Shown in pieces: positions 9,056-17,944 of a stretch of DNA of 64,000 nucleotides; position 1 is the first letter of the stretch; each line of letters begins with the position of its first letter. The DNA is taken from NCBI RefSeq assembly GCF_900104145.1, contig NZ_FNLB01000006.1:2678501-2742500 (forward strand), given 5' to 3'. Source of the DNA: Pseudovibrio sp. Tun.PSC04-5.I4. GTDB lineage: Bacteria; Pseudomonadota; Alphaproteobacteria; Rhizobiales; Stappiaceae. The position numbers and the translations under genes were made by a program. The notes under the pieces are model-generated. The model made no database searches and had not been told where the DNA came from. It saw only the letters and a program-made list of their open reading frames with translations.

Positions 9056-9687
9056 TTATTGCTCTGGATGGACCAGCGGCATCAGGCAAGGGAACGCTCG
9101 CTCGTCAACTTGCTGCACATTTTGGACTTCGCCACCTTGATACGGGTCTAACCTACCGGGCTGTTGCTGCTGCGCTGTTGGCGCGCGGTTTGCCACTGGG
9201 TGATGAAGACGTTGCAATCTCAGTTGCGCAGAACCTGGATCTTGACAACCTGGACCGTAACCAGCTGTCCGCTCATGAAATTGGCGAAGTTGCATCGCGC
9301 ATCGCCGTTCTACCGGGGCTGCGTGTTGAGCTGGTTCGTTTGCAACGTGTGTTTGCAGAGCAGGAGCCCGGCGCGGTTTTGGATGGCCGCGATATCGGCA
9401 CTGTTGTGTGCCCGGACGCCACCGCGAAATTGTTTATTACGGCTTCGCCAGTTGCGCGTGCAAAGCGCAGGACGGACGAACTCAACGGCAAGGGCATTCC
9501 CGCTGATCTGAATGAAATATTGGTGGATTTGGAGCGTCGCGACGAGCGTGACAGCACGCGAAAAGACTCTCCCTTAAAACCCGCAGAAAATGCGCACTTG
9601 CTTGATACGACAGAAATGGATATAGACTCCGCATTTCGTGCGGCTGTAAATATAGTCGAACACGCTCGGAAGTCAGCTGTTTCCTAA
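9052..9687 (+). CDS. cmk: Cytidylate kinase
   Basis: Phosphorylates CMP/dCMP to the diphosphate using ATP; 211 aa. The P-loop lies at residues 6-15 (DGPAASGKGT), the DTGLTYRAVAAA substrate segment follows, and DGRDIGTVV is at about residue 111. The ATGA overlap with aroA indicates translational coupling; aroA-cmk-rpsA is a widespread bacterial gene order. A hairpin terminator follows before rpsA. Confidence 0.95.
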   Translation: MIIALDGPAASGKGTLARQLAAHFGLRHLDTGLTYRAVAAALLARGLPLGDEDVAISVAQNLDLDNLDRNQLSAHEIGEVASRIAVLPGLRVELVRLQRVFAEQEPGAVLDGRDIGTVVCPDATAKLFITASPVARAKRRTDELNGKGIPADLNEILVDLERRDERDSTRKDSPLKPAENAHLLDTTEMDIDSAFRAAVNIVEHARKSAVS

Positions 9688-9766
9688 CAGTTTCCGTGCA
9701 TAACGTTCGTCGTTCAAGCTTCTGTCACGATAACAAAATTGGACAATCGCGACCGCTTTCGCCGGC

Positions 9767-9793
9767 CCACTTATTCGTAAGTGGTTGTTTTTT
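9767..9793 (+). terminator. Rho-independent terminator after cmk
   Basis: A perfect 7-bp stem (CCACTTA/TAAGTGG) with a TTCG tetraloop is followed by TTGTTTTTT. It lies between cmk and rpsA, so rpsA probably has its own promoter in the next 90 nt, or this acts as an attenuator adjusting read-through into rpsA. Confidence 0.75.
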
Positions 9794-9881
9794 AACGCGA
9801 GTTGAAAACCGGGAGTGCTTGTCCTTGACCTTTAACACAAACCCGCCGGCGAACGCCATTCTTATGGCATCAGGAGATTTT

Positions 9882-11573
9882 ATGGAAAATCAAAACTTTG
9901 CTGCTGAAGATTTTGCAGCTTTGTTGGAAGAATCCTTTGCGACTTCCGACCTTTTCGAAGGCACCGTTGTAAAAGGCATCGTTGTTGCTATCGAAAAAGA
10001 CCTCGCCGTTATCGACGTAGGTCTGAAGGTTGAAGGTCGTGTTCCTTTGAAGGAATTCGGCGCTAAAGGCCGTGACGGCGATATGTCCGTTGGTGACGAA
10101 GTAGAAGTTTACCTTGAGCGCGTCGAAAACGCGATGGGTGAGGCTGTTCTGTCCCGCGACAAAGCACGCCGTGAAGAAAGCTGGGTTCGCCTGGAAGTTG
10201 CTTTCGAAGCTGGCGAAAAAGTTACTGGTCAGATCTTCAATCAGGTCAAGGGTGGTTTCACCGTCGATCTGGATGGCGCAGTAGCCTTCTTGCCACGTTC
10301 ACAGGTAGACATCCGTCCAGTACGCGACGTTACTCCTTTGATGCACACTCCACAGCCTTTCCAGATCCTGAAAATGGACAAGCGCCGTGGCAACATCGTT
10401 GTATCTCGTCGTACCGTTCTGGAAGAAACACGTGCTGAACAGCGTTCTGAACTCGTTCAGAGCCTTGAAGAAGGCCAGACCGTTGAAGGTGTTGTTAAGA
10501 ACATCACCGATTACGGCGCCTTCGTTGACCTTGGCGGCATTGATGGTTTGTTGCACGTTACCGACATCGCATGGCGTCGTATCAACCACCCAAGCGAAGT
10601 ACTGACAATCGGTCAGACCGTGAAGGTGCAGATCGTTCGTGTGAACCAGGAAACACATCGCATCAGCCTCGGCATGAAGCAGCTGGAAACAGATCCATGG
10701 GATGGCATCGAAGCCAAATACCCACTGGATTCCAAGTTCTCCGGTCGTGTTACGAACATCACCGATTACGGCGCCTTCGTAGAACTGGAACCAGGCATCG
10801 AAGGTCTGATCCACGTCTCCGAAATGTCTTGGACCAAAAAGAACGTACACCCAGGCAAAATCGTTGCAACTTCCCAGGAAGTTGAAGTGGTTATCCTTGA
10901 AGTGGACGCTTCCAAACGTCGTATCTCCCTGGGCCTCAAGCAGACTTTGCAGAACCCATGGGATGCATTCGCACAGCAGTACCCAATTAACGCCACCGTA
11001 GAAGGTGAAGTTAAGAACAAGACTGAATTCGGTCTGTTCATCGGTCTTGAAGGCGATGTTGACGGCATGGTTCACCTGTCCGATCTTGACTGGAACCGTC
11101 CAGGCGAACAGGTCATCGAAGAATACAAAAAGGGCGACGTTGTTAAGGCAATCGTTCTTGATGTAGACGTTGACAAAGAGCGTATTTCTCTCGGCATCAA
11201 GCAGTTGGACGCAGATCCATTTGAGTCTGCTGGCGATGTTCGTAAGGGCGCTGTTGTTAAGTGTGAAGTTACCGAAATCAAAGACGGTGGCTTGGAAGTT
11301 AAGATTGCTGATAGCGACCTTGCTGCATTCGTACGTCGTGCGGATCTGGCTCGTGAACGTGGCGATCAGGATCCAACACGCTTCAACGTTGGCGACAAGT
11401 TCGATGCTCGCATCACACAGTTCGACAAAAAGACCCGTCGTGTAGGCGTTTCTGTCAAGGCGCTCGAAATCGCTGAAGAAAAAGAAGCAGTTGCACAGTA
11501 CGGTTCTTCTGATGCATCTTCTTCCCTCGGCGACATTCTCGCTGCAGCTATGAAGAAGCAGACAGACGAATAA
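9882..11573 (+). CDS. rpsA: 30S ribosomal protein S1
   Basis: RNA-binding ribosomal protein that helps mRNA docking; 563 aa with six S1 (OB-fold) repeats at roughly residues 30-100, 118-183, 203-272, 289-359, 376-446 and 463-532. Repeat signatures such as KNITDYGAFVDLGGIDGLLH and TNITDYGAFVELEPGIEGLI are obvious. The ATG at 9882 is preceded by AGGAG; the same frame is open to 9696 but that part would sit on the terminator hairpin. Codon use is strongly biased, as expected for high expression. A strong terminator follows at 11596. Confidence 0.97.
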   Translation: MENQNFAAEDFAALLEESFATSDLFEGTVVKGIVVAIEKDLAVIDVGLKVEGRVPLKEFGAKGRDGDMSVGDEVEVYLERVENAMGEAVLSRDKARREESWVRLEVAFEAGEKVTGQIFNQVKGGFTVDLDGAVAFLPRSQVDIRPVRDVTPLMHTPQPFQILKMDKRRGNIVVSRRTVLEETRAEQRSELVQSLEEGQTVEGVVKNITDYGAFVDLGGIDGLLHVTDIAWRRINHPSEVLTIGQTVKVQIVRVNQETHRISLGMKQLETDPWDGIEAKYPLDSKFSGRVTNITDYGAFVELEPGIEGLIHVSEMSWTKKNVHPGKIVATSQEVEVVILEVDASKRRISLGLKQTLQNPWDAFAQQYPINATVEGEVKNKTEFGLFIGLEGDVDGMVHLSDLDWNRPGEQVIEEYKKGDVVKAIVLDVDVDKERISLGIKQLDADPFESAGDVRKGAVVKCEVTEIKDGGLEVKIADSDLAAFVRRADLARERGDQDPTRFNVGDKFDARITQFDKKTRRVGVSVKALEIAEEKEAVAQYGSSDASSSLGDILAAAMKKQTDE

Positions 11574-11595
11574 GATCTTCCTTTAGATCCTACGG

Positions 11596-11626
11596 AAAAA
11601 CCCGGTCATTTGACCGGGTTTTTTTG
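11596..11626 (+). terminator. Rho-independent terminator after rpsA
   Basis: A 13-bp perfect stem (AAAAACCCGGTCA paired with TGACCGGGTTTTT) with a 2-nt core loop, followed by T residues, 22 nt after the rpsA stop codon. Confidence 0.9.
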
Positions 11627-11659
11627 TTGTCTGGATTTTGTCAGGTTGGAAGCTCTGCC

Positions 11660-12865
11660 TTAGCTGATGATTTTTTTAACGGCACTAATCAGCGGAGAGC
11701 GCATTCCTTTAGGCATGGCAAGCACCAAGCGTTTGACCAGCGGACGAAGATTGCCCAGCCAGAGATTTGCATAAACCCTGCCTTTGAAAGAGAGCGGACT
11801 TACCGCGTCAAAAACCGGAGCAACCTGCGAGGTCCATGTCATTTTGTAGCGTGACGCAGGCTTCAGGAAGTCAATTTTTCTCACATCCAGCTGGAAACAC
11901 GCTTCGATTACATCCATCTGATGGAGCTTGCCTGGGCTGGATTGCTCATAGTCTGGATTCCAATCCGCCATGAACGCCGAATAGCAGCCATCGAACAGAA
12001 ATCCCCATTCCGTCGAGATGGGTACATCACCGTGTTTCAGCTCCAACGCCACCAGCTCGCACCCGTCCCCTCCTGCGTGACATAATGAGAGGAGGAAGTT
12101 TTGCATTCCATCCCCCTCTAAAGCGCGAGACGTGTAACCCATGGCTTCAACCCAATACCTGCGCCCCTTCAAGGTTCGCAGGATCAACCGTTCCAGCTCA
12201 GCATCACCATGGCGGAAAATTCGGTGTGTCAGGCCATCAGATTTATGAAGGCGGTTGCGTTGATTGCGGATTGTCTTGCGAGAGCGTGCAGAAATTGACT
12301 TGAGATAGTCATCGAAATTCTCCCATTGCGTCAGATCCAGCCAAGGTGCGCCATCCTCTTCACCAACTGGCGTGAACTGCGCTTTGGCATAGCGGTCTAA
12401 CGCTCCACCTTCTCGGATTTGTCGGAGATGGATTATATCAGCGCCGACACCTGTCAGATAGGGCCTGAGAAAAGCCATAAGCACAGAAGGATCATGACTT
12501 GGTGCAATGAGCATCTCTGAATATTGCTGAAACGGCTCTGCTAGCCCTGTGAGGACACGCAACGCCTTTTGCCGCTCCACTTTAAGCGGCAGGATTGCGA
12601 CAAGTCTCTGTTGGTCATAAACAACAAAAATTCTTGCACTCTGCTGGACGTCCAAAGTTTGCAGAGCGGAAAAACTCCATGCAAAGCTTTGAAATACAGC
12701 ATTTCCTAGTGTTAAACGCTCAAGCTGCAGCCATTGATCTTTGATTTGGAAGATAGCCTCTGCCGTCTCCAAAACCTCAACAGAGAGCAAATTCAGCGGT
12801 GTGGTAACAGAGCTATTTGCTGCATCAGCAAGGTCAGAGGATGCAAGAACATCAGACGGCAACAA
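11660..12865 (-). CDS. GNAT-fold acetyltransferase (CelD/BioF2-like, Acetyltransf_6)
   Basis: Predicted N-acyltransferase of 401 aa of the kind often found beside polysaccharide or capsule genes; substrate unknown. The C-terminal half carries the family pattern: SARSRKTIRNQRNRLHKSD near 190-210, then WGFLFDGCYSAFMADWNPDYEQSSPGKLHQMDVIE near 300-335 (shown in part here), and DFLKPASRYKMTW near 350. The start is TTG at 12865 with AGGGAG five nt upstream. It is convergent with rpsA and stands between rpsA and sppA, which are neighbours in many related genomes, so it belongs to an inserted accessory stretch. Confidence 0.75.
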   Translation of the reverse strand: MLPSDVLASSDLADAANSSVTTPLNLLSVEVLETAEAIFQIKDQWLQLERLTLGNAVFQSFAWSFSALQTLDVQQSARIFVVYDQQRLVAILPLKVERQKALRVLTGLAEPFQQYSEMLIAPSHDPSVLMAFLRPYLTGVGADIIHLRQIREGGALDRYAKAQFTPVGEEDGAPWLDLTQWENFDDYLKSISARSRKTIRNQRNRLHKSDGLTHRIFRHGDAELERLILRTLKGRRYWVEAMGYTSRALEGDGMQNFLLSLCHAGGDGCELVALELKHGDVPISTEWGFLFDGCYSAFMADWNPDYEQSSPGKLHQMDVIEACFQLDVRKIDFLKPASRYKMTWTSQVAPVFDAVSPLSFKGRVYANLWLGNLRPLVKRLVLAMPKGMRSPLISAVKKIIS

Positions 12866-14093
12866 ACTTCTCCCTAAGCAATAAATCTAGGTCTCGACAA
12901 AATCGTATGAAATAACCGATTCTACTTCAGTCCTGATTTTTATACGTACTTATTTTCATCTAGTTAAAAGTATAAGTATTTTTGTGAAAATAGATCCCAC
13001 TGATTTTTCGTGCTTCCGTTGGGGTCACTTTTGAGCAACACCCATATTCCCACTTTGTCTCACAAGTACAGAATAATCACAAAATTTCGCCGGGGAGCCG
13101 ACCTGAAGCATCAAGGGCATAGAGTGAGAGGTGTTTATGTGTGCCTTGAAAGTACTGGAGTTCCCTCCATCCAGCATATTTGGAGCACCCCTCGTTGGTC
13201 CTCCCCAAGTTACTTCGAGACAAATACACAGCCTCCAATAGGCCATATAGAGTGGCTAAGGGACGAGCTGAGCTTGTGATTTTTCTAACGAAAGGCCTCC
13301 GAGCACGTAACAAAGCAGACTATTCGCGTTGATTGCGGCATCTTCAACTTTGTTTAATCGGGGGCGAATTCCAATAGTGGCCCTTTGCAATCTGCGGATC
13401 TTTAAAAAGACCGCTGCCGGATAATTAAGTACTCGACACTTAATAGCCGGGATTAAGAAGCCGACAATAGCGTCCCTCTTAACCCTCCAAACTTATCAGA
13501 GATGTTTATGATGTGAGCGAGCACAGCCAATAACGCTCATCTTTATCACATTCACTTAACGTCAATTTTAATTAATGTGAACGTAAATTCATTTTAACCT
13601 AAATAAACACAATAGATACTCAATAGTAAATTGCCTTATCAGCTCGATAGCATCGCTTAAGTTGCTATTCACTACCTAGGATCGAGTCATTTTTTTAAAT
13701 TTTCTATTTCTGATTTCTATTTATCTTCAAGTAACATCTATATATTACCTTACATGGAGAGCAAGAGAGCATCTAACTCCGGTGTTTTTTAACTCCAAAC
13801 TGCTGTTAGTCTTCGAAGATGGATGAGGTCAATAATAATAATAAGGCCCTCTGTTTTTTGAGGCTTCGGAATGCCCTAGCGGTCCGCCCGAAACCGCGGG
13901 GCTACTGGAAACCCGGTTTACGCCGTCCTTGCAGCAATCGGCTTTGGGTTTCCAATAGTGCGCGATGAATTACGCCCCTAATTCTCGCGTCAAAAATTAA
14001 GATCACTGAGTATGTCGGTTTTCAGAGCAATCGACCAAACAGTGGCCCAAAAAAAGACGAAAAGTCCAACTGGCCCCATGGCCTATACAGATC
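12866..14093. other. Long non-coding region between GNAT gene and chorismate mutase
   Basis: About 1.2 kb without a credible gene. Frames of 73-89 aa at 13010-13313 on both strands show no start signal, no family features and overlap one another. The part from 13540 to 13760 is AT-rich and the part from 13860 to 13990 is GC-rich and foldable: hairpins GCGGT/ACCGC near 13878 and GGAAACCC/GGGTTTCC at about 13908-13953. The region ends in a strong terminator at 14094, which suggests a transcript without a protein product. Confidence 0.5.
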
Positions 14094-14144
14094 CCGTCCC
14101 GTTCTCAGCTCCCCCCCACCTCCTGAGAACGGGACGGATTTTTT
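14094..14144 (+). terminator. Very strong rho-independent terminator with anti-SD-like loop
   Basis: Perfect 15-bp stem (14094-14108 with 14123-14137), a C-rich 14-nt loop containing CCCCACCTC, then ATTTTTT. No coding gene lies upstream on this strand for over 1.2 kb, so it either ends a small RNA or attenuates the chorismate mutase transcript. It sits inside the open frame that extends the chorismate mutase N-terminus, arguing that the longer frame is not translated. Confidence 0.8.
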
Positions 14145-14254
14145 ATGCGATAAACATAGGTTTGTTGCGACCAATTGATTTTTCCGGGTATTACACTTTC
14201 AAAATACAGTGGTTTCCAACCAAGTTCTTCCAAATCAATGGGCCGCAAAAAATT

Positions 14255-14566
14255 ATGAAGAATTCTGCTGATGAATGCCAAAACATGTCCCAGATCCGCG
14301 CGGAGATTGACCGTCTGGATTCTGAGTTGATTTCCCTCTTTGCTGAACGCTGGACGTACATCAACCGTGCCGCAGAAATCAAAAAACCAATAGGACTTGC
14401 CGCTCGCATTGAAAGTCGGGTTGAAGAAGTGGCCGGCAATGTGATCGCGCACGCAAAAACCAACGGTCTTGCCCCTAGCACCTATGAGACCATGTGGCGA
14501 CATTTGATGGAAAGTGCAATTGCCCACGAAGAAGACTTGATGGAAACCGAAGAAAACGCGAAATAA
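14255..14566 (+). CDS. Chorismate mutase (AroQ type)
   Basis: Monofunctional AroQ-class chorismate mutase of 103 aa converting chorismate to prephenate. The helical signature is clear: IRAEIDRLDSELISLFAER near residues 15-33, then YINRAAEIKKPIGLAARIESRVEEVAGNV (seen in the translation around 38-66), and MWRHLMESAIAHEE at the end. The start is uncertain: the ATG at 14255 gives the normal family length, the next ATG is 14288, and neither has a good Shine-Dalgarno; a frame open from 14012 would span a terminator. In relatives this gene usually sits by ffh-rpsP; here it is isolated before sppA. Confidence 0.85.
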   Translation: MKNSADECQNMSQIRAEIDRLDSELISLFAERWTYINRAAEIKKPIGLAARIESRVEEVAGNVIAHAKTNGLAPSTYETMWRHLMESAIAHEEDLMETEENAK

Positions 14567-14789
14567 CATAGTATCGCCATTTTCTCAGCCATTCTAAGCA
14601 ATTGGGGGGTGTAATCGGAAATTTCGCATGGATAGGCCTCTACTTCCCCCAAATTAACTGTTTAGCAGTCACAAAGCCTAGTTTATTGTCGTGTTTTTAG
14701 CGTCTGCGGAGAAAGAACACTTGGCTTATTCAAAAGGTTAGGTATTGTTTCGCTATAGTCGCTTAAATGAGTTTGACCGGGAAGACCCC

Positions 14790-15797
14790 ATGAGTCTAGA
14801 CAGTGACGTCCTTATTGACCGTAGACGCCTAAGACGAAAAGTTTCGTTCTGGCGCGTACTCAGTTTTTTGGCACTTGCAGCTTTGCTGTTGTGGGGCGGC
14901 GTGGAAGCCACAGGCTTTGGAGACCTCGCCCGTTCTCAAGATCATATTGCGCGTATCGAGATTAGTGGCACCATCACCTACGACCACCGCCAACTGAAAA
15001 TGCTGGAGGCACTCGCTGAGGACGATTCCGTTCAGGGTGTGATTGTTTCCATCAACTCGCCAGGCGGAACGACGGCCGGCGGTGAGGCTATCTATAACGC
15101 TCTGCGCAAAATTGCTGAAAAGAAGCCTGTTACAGCCTCGATAACAACACTTGGCGCATCTGCGGCCTATCTTTCAGCGATTGCCTCTGATCACATCGTT
15201 GCACAATACACGACATTGACCGGATCAATCGGCGTTCTGTTTCAGTATGGCAACGCCAAAGGCCTGCTTGATAAAATCGGCATTCAGATCGACGCGATTA
15301 AAAGCGCTCCCTTGAAGGCTACACCAAATTTTTACGAGCCTGCCACACCTGAAGTCAAAGAAACCTTGAGGAGCTTGATCGACGATACCTATATGTGGTT
15401 CGTTGGTCTTGTTGCTGAACGAAGGGGCCTTTCTCAGGAACGCGCACTACAGCTTGCCAATGGTCAGGTTTACACCGGGCATCAGGCAAAAGAACTTGAA
15501 TTGATTGATGAGATTGGCGGTGAGCATGCTGCTTACCAATGGCTCATTGATAAAAAAGGGCTTTCCAGCGATTTAGAAATTATCGATTGGAAGCCAGAAT
15601 CAGAGGAGCGGTCTCTGCCGTTCCCTGCAAATTTATTGGGTTTTTTGGGAAGTGAGAGCCAAAATATGCTGCACTCACTCCTAAAAACAGCAAAAAGTGT
15701 CGTAGATTCAAGCCTACCGCTTGACGGTCTCGTGTCTGTTTGGCAGGCTCCAGATACGGAAACAGTCTCAGCACTTGGGGGGGCAAAGCATGATTAA
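14790..15797 (+). CDS. sppA: Signal peptide peptidase SppA (S49 protease)
   Basis: Membrane-anchored serine protease of 335 aa that degrades cleaved signal peptides, short-form SppA. The ATG at 14790 is preceded by GGGAAG. A single N-terminal membrane segment spans about residues 25-42 (VLSFLALAALLLWGGVEA). The S49 core shows VIVSINSPGGTTAGGEAIY near 85-103, the nucleophile-serine region TLGASAAYLSA near 128, and the lysine-base region SAPLKATPNFYEP near 178. Its end overlaps ihfB by 8 nt. sppA-ihfB-lapA is the usual order after rpsA in this group. Confidence 0.93.
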   Translation: MSLDSDVLIDRRRLRRKVSFWRVLSFLALAALLLWGGVEATGFGDLARSQDHIARIEISGTITYDHRQLKMLEALAEDDSVQGVIVSINSPGGTTAGGEAIYNALRKIAEKKPVTASITTLGASAAYLSAIASDHIVAQYTTLTGSIGVLFQYGNAKGLLDKIGIQIDAIKSAPLKATPNFYEPATPEVKETLRSLIDDTYMWFVGLVAERRGLSQERALQLANGQVYTGHQAKELELIDEIGGEHAAYQWLIDKKGLSSDLEIIDWKPESEERSLPFPANLLGFLGSESQNMLHSLLKTAKSVVDSSLPLDGLVSVWQAPDTETVSALGGAKHD

Positions 15798-16089
15798 ATC
15801 AGAATTAGTTCAGACTATTGCGGAACGTAATCCACATCTCTATCAGCGTGATGTAGAGAACATCGTAAACGCCATTCTTGACGAAGTTACAGAAGCGCTT
15901 ATGCGTGGTGACCGCGTTGAGCTGCGTGGATTTGGCGCGTTCTCCGTGAAGAACCGTCCTGCCCGCGTTGGACGCAATCCAAGAACTGGCCAAAAAGTTG
16001 AAGTTGGTGAAAAGTTCGTCCCGTTCTTTAAAACCGGCAAAGAAATGCGCGAACGGCTGAACGGCGGCACGGATCACGGCGAAGATTGA
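15790..16089 (+). CDS. ihfB: Integration host factor subunit beta
   Basis: DNA-bending histone-like protein of 99 aa; pairs with IHF alpha. The start ATG at 15790 (MIKSELVQTIAERNPHL) overlaps the sppA end, so the two are translationally coupled. The DNA-binding arm motif GRNPRTGQ lies near residues 64-71 and the VELRGFGAFSVK segment just before it. The short acidic tail (GGTDHGED) is normal for alphaproteobacterial IHF-beta. Confidence 0.95.
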   Translation: MIKSELVQTIAERNPHLYQRDVENIVNAILDEVTEALMRGDRVELRGFGAFSVKNRPARVGRNPRTGQKVEVGEKFVPFFKTGKEMRERLNGGTDHGED

Positions 16090-16104
16090 TCCTGGAGAAA
16101 TAAA

Positions 16105-16455
16105 TTGGCTCGTTTCCTTCGGAATTTGCTGCTCATTCCTGTAGCAGTCTTACTTGTTGTACTAGCGGTTGCGAACCGGCACTCAACGCTGATTTCGCTC
16201 AACCCCTTTAACCCAGAAGACCCTATGCTGACCTTTAGCATTCCGGTGTTCTGGTTGTTGTTTGCTACTGTCGGATTGGGCATTGTGCTTGGCGGTATGG
16301 CAACATGGATGCGACAAGGCCGTTTTCGCAAGGAAGCCCGTGTTCAGCGGCGGGAAGCGAACCAACTTAAGCATGAAGCTGATTCACTCAGAAAAGTAGC
16401 TCAGGGCGACATTGCTCCCGGGCTACCTGCCCCGGATCATAAAAGGGCGGCCTAA
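16105..16455 (+). CDS. LapA-domain (DUF1049) inner-membrane protein
   Basis: A 116-aa membrane protein of the lipopolysaccharide assembly protein A family; in E. coli LapA helps regulate LPS synthesis with LapB. The start is TTG at 16105 (MARFLRNLLLIPVAV) preceded by CTGGAG. Two membrane segments occur at about residues 6-24 and 43-66, followed by a basic coiled-coil-like tail (RREANQLKHEADSLRK). It is 15 nt after ihfB. In many relatives trpF follows; here a decayed gene follows instead. Confidence 0.85.
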   Translation: MARFLRNLLLIPVAVLLVVLAVANRHSTLISLNPFNPEDPMLTFSIPVFWLLFATVGLGIVLGGMATWMRQGRFRKEARVQRREANQLKHEADSLRKVAQGDIAPGLPAPDHKRAA

Positions 16456-16495
16456 TAGCTTCACTGCTCAGCCAATAGTAGCTGGATTATGAGGT

Positions 16496-17097
16496 ATGCG
16501 AACGCGCGTCATCACCGCTTAGGAAATTCAGGCTGTGATGAACTTTCGTGACCTTATCGAGAGGTTTCCGTGTGGGTGCGGGTATCGCTATCTCCGTGAG
16601 ATCATAAAGTTTCTCGCCCAGCAAACTGGGATAGTAGTTCTCTTTTGATCTCCTCTGCATCGCACTATTTTGCCGCTCAAAACACAATAGAGGTCGGCTT
16701 TATTGGTACGCGGATTGAAAATAAGCTCCCTTCGCCTTCAGAACAGGAACAGAAGCTCATCCGGCGCTCAACAACTGACTGATGCCATGAGCGGGTTTCT
16801 TTCAACGTGCGCACCACAACGGATCCTAGCGGCGCAGTTCGTGGTGCTGACATTATTTGCTCTGCATCAGCCTCTCAACGCCCACATTCGCGGAGAATGG
16901 CTTCTGGAGGGCTGGCATCTTGATTTGGTGAGCTTGCCTCATCAAAAGCACGACGAAGGCGATATTGACGGAGTTTATGTCAGGGTGACCGCGCCGGTCG
17001 CCGTTTCTATGAGCAAATCACGCTCTATAAATCGACTGGAACTTCCTTGGCTGATCTGCCAACGCCGGTCGCATCTTTTTGTGTGTGTAGGCTGAAG
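16496..17097 (+). pseudogene. Decayed ornithine cyclodeaminase / mu-crystallin family gene
   Basis: Pieces of one protein family appear in order across three reading stretches. The N-terminus is at 16496 (MRTRVITA, an in-frame TAG at 16520, then EIQAVMNFRDLIERF). A mid part at 16801 reads FNVRTTTDPSGAVRGADIIC. The next part is in the +1 frame near 16880 (HIRGEWLLEGWHLDLVS). The C-terminus, back in the 16801 frame, lies at 17011 (EQITLYKSTGTSLADL). These match the NAD-domain and C-terminal signatures of ornithine cyclodeaminase (compare the family ending ITLFKSVGTALEDL). The total of about 600 nt is too short for the usual 315-330 aa, so around 120 residues are also deleted. It should give no functional enzyme. 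Confidence 0.82.
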
Positions 17098-17118
17098 CAG
17101 CCCACATCAGGTTACACC

Positions 17119-17763
17119 TTAATCTATTTCGTCCAGATCAGACTTCTTAAGAGGCGCATAGCTCGGCAAATGCCAGCCCCACGCAATTGCACCGCCGCGC
17201 AAGATCATGGCCATCGCAAAGCCAAGTCCTACAGCTAAATTGCTTTGCCCGGTCACCGAAATTGTGGCTGTATAGGTGATCGCTCCGGCAAGAGCTGCCG
17301 CAAGATAGATCTCTCGTTGTAACAAGGCAGAAGGTTGACCCGCGATAATATCGCGCAGAATTCCGCCAAATGTCGCGGTCCCAACGCCCATCAACACGGC
17401 AACAGCTGCGCCATCATCCAAAGAAATCGATTTGGCGGCTCCCATGACTGAGTAGGAGGCAACTCCGACGGCATCAAGCCATCTCAATGGACGCCCCCAA
17501 GCTTCTACCTTGTGGGCGAAGAACCACATGCCAACGGAGACAACAGCGCACACATAGAGGTAGCTATTATTTTCAATCCAGAAGACCGGAACATCGAGCA
17601 GGGTGTCTCTGAGAGTACCCCCGCCAATTCCTGTGAGGGAACAAAAGAACAAGAACGCAATAAAATCCTGACGCAAACGCGCGGCCACTAGCCCGCCTGT
17701 TACAGCAAAAACAGCAACGCCGAAAAAGTCCAAGTACTGCCAGATCTCAGAGTGCATTTGCAT
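17119..17763 (-). CDS. TRIC cation channel / UPF0126 (YicG-like) membrane protein
   Basis: Inner-membrane protein of 214 aa with a duplicated three-helix TRIC fold. The two family repeats are visible as GIGGGTLRD near residue 46 and TFGGILRD near residue 130, followed by LLQREIYL. The prokaryotic family has been described as K+-selective trimeric channels and some members are suspected to affect amino acid transport; the role here is unproved. The start is ATG 17763 (a TTG precedes it directly). The gene converges with the ocd pseudogene. Confidence 0.85.
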   Translation of the reverse strand: MQMHSEIWQYLDFFGVAVFAVTGGLVAARLRQDFIAFLFFCSLTGIGGGTLRDTLLDVPVFWIENNSYLYVCAVVSVGMWFFAHKVEAWGRPLRWLDAVGVASYSVMGAAKSISLDDGAAVAVLMGVGTATFGGILRDIIAGQPSALLQREIYLAAALAGAITYTATISVTGQSNLAVGLGFAMAMILRGGAIAWGWHLPSYAPLKKSDLDEID

Positions 17764-17883
17764 CAAGCCCGTTAATTTTTAAATATTTCTCAGATTTTCG
17801 AGGTGTTACTCACACTCAAACAAAAAGCAACCCAATACCTGCAATACTCCCAAACCCTACAATGGATTCGCAGTTGACCCACT

Positions 17884-17921
17884 AACAAAAAACGGGCCAC
17901 TCAGTGAGTAACCCGTTTTTG
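17884..17921 (-). terminator. Terminator downstream of grpE
   Basis: The palindrome AAAAACGGG...CCCGTTTTT with an inner ACT/AGT pairing gives a stem with T-runs on both strands. It starts 24 nt beyond the grpE stop codon and can stop transcription of grpE and, in the other direction, any plus-strand read-through. Confidence 0.75.
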
Positions 17922-17944
17922 AAACTTCGCAAAGATGAAAAAGC

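Noticed and set aside
10299..11075. A 258-codon frame opposite rpsA.
   Set aside because: It is an antisense shadow of rpsA codon bias, with repetitive sequence mirroring the S1 repeats.
13010..13313. Short frames on both strands (73-89 aa) in the non-coding region.
   Set aside because: Overlapping frames in opposite directions, no start signals, no recognisable motifs.
14012..14254. An 81-residue N-terminal extension of chorismate mutase.
   Set aside because: It crosses a 15-bp terminator hairpin and lacks similarity to any chorismate mutase N-terminus.
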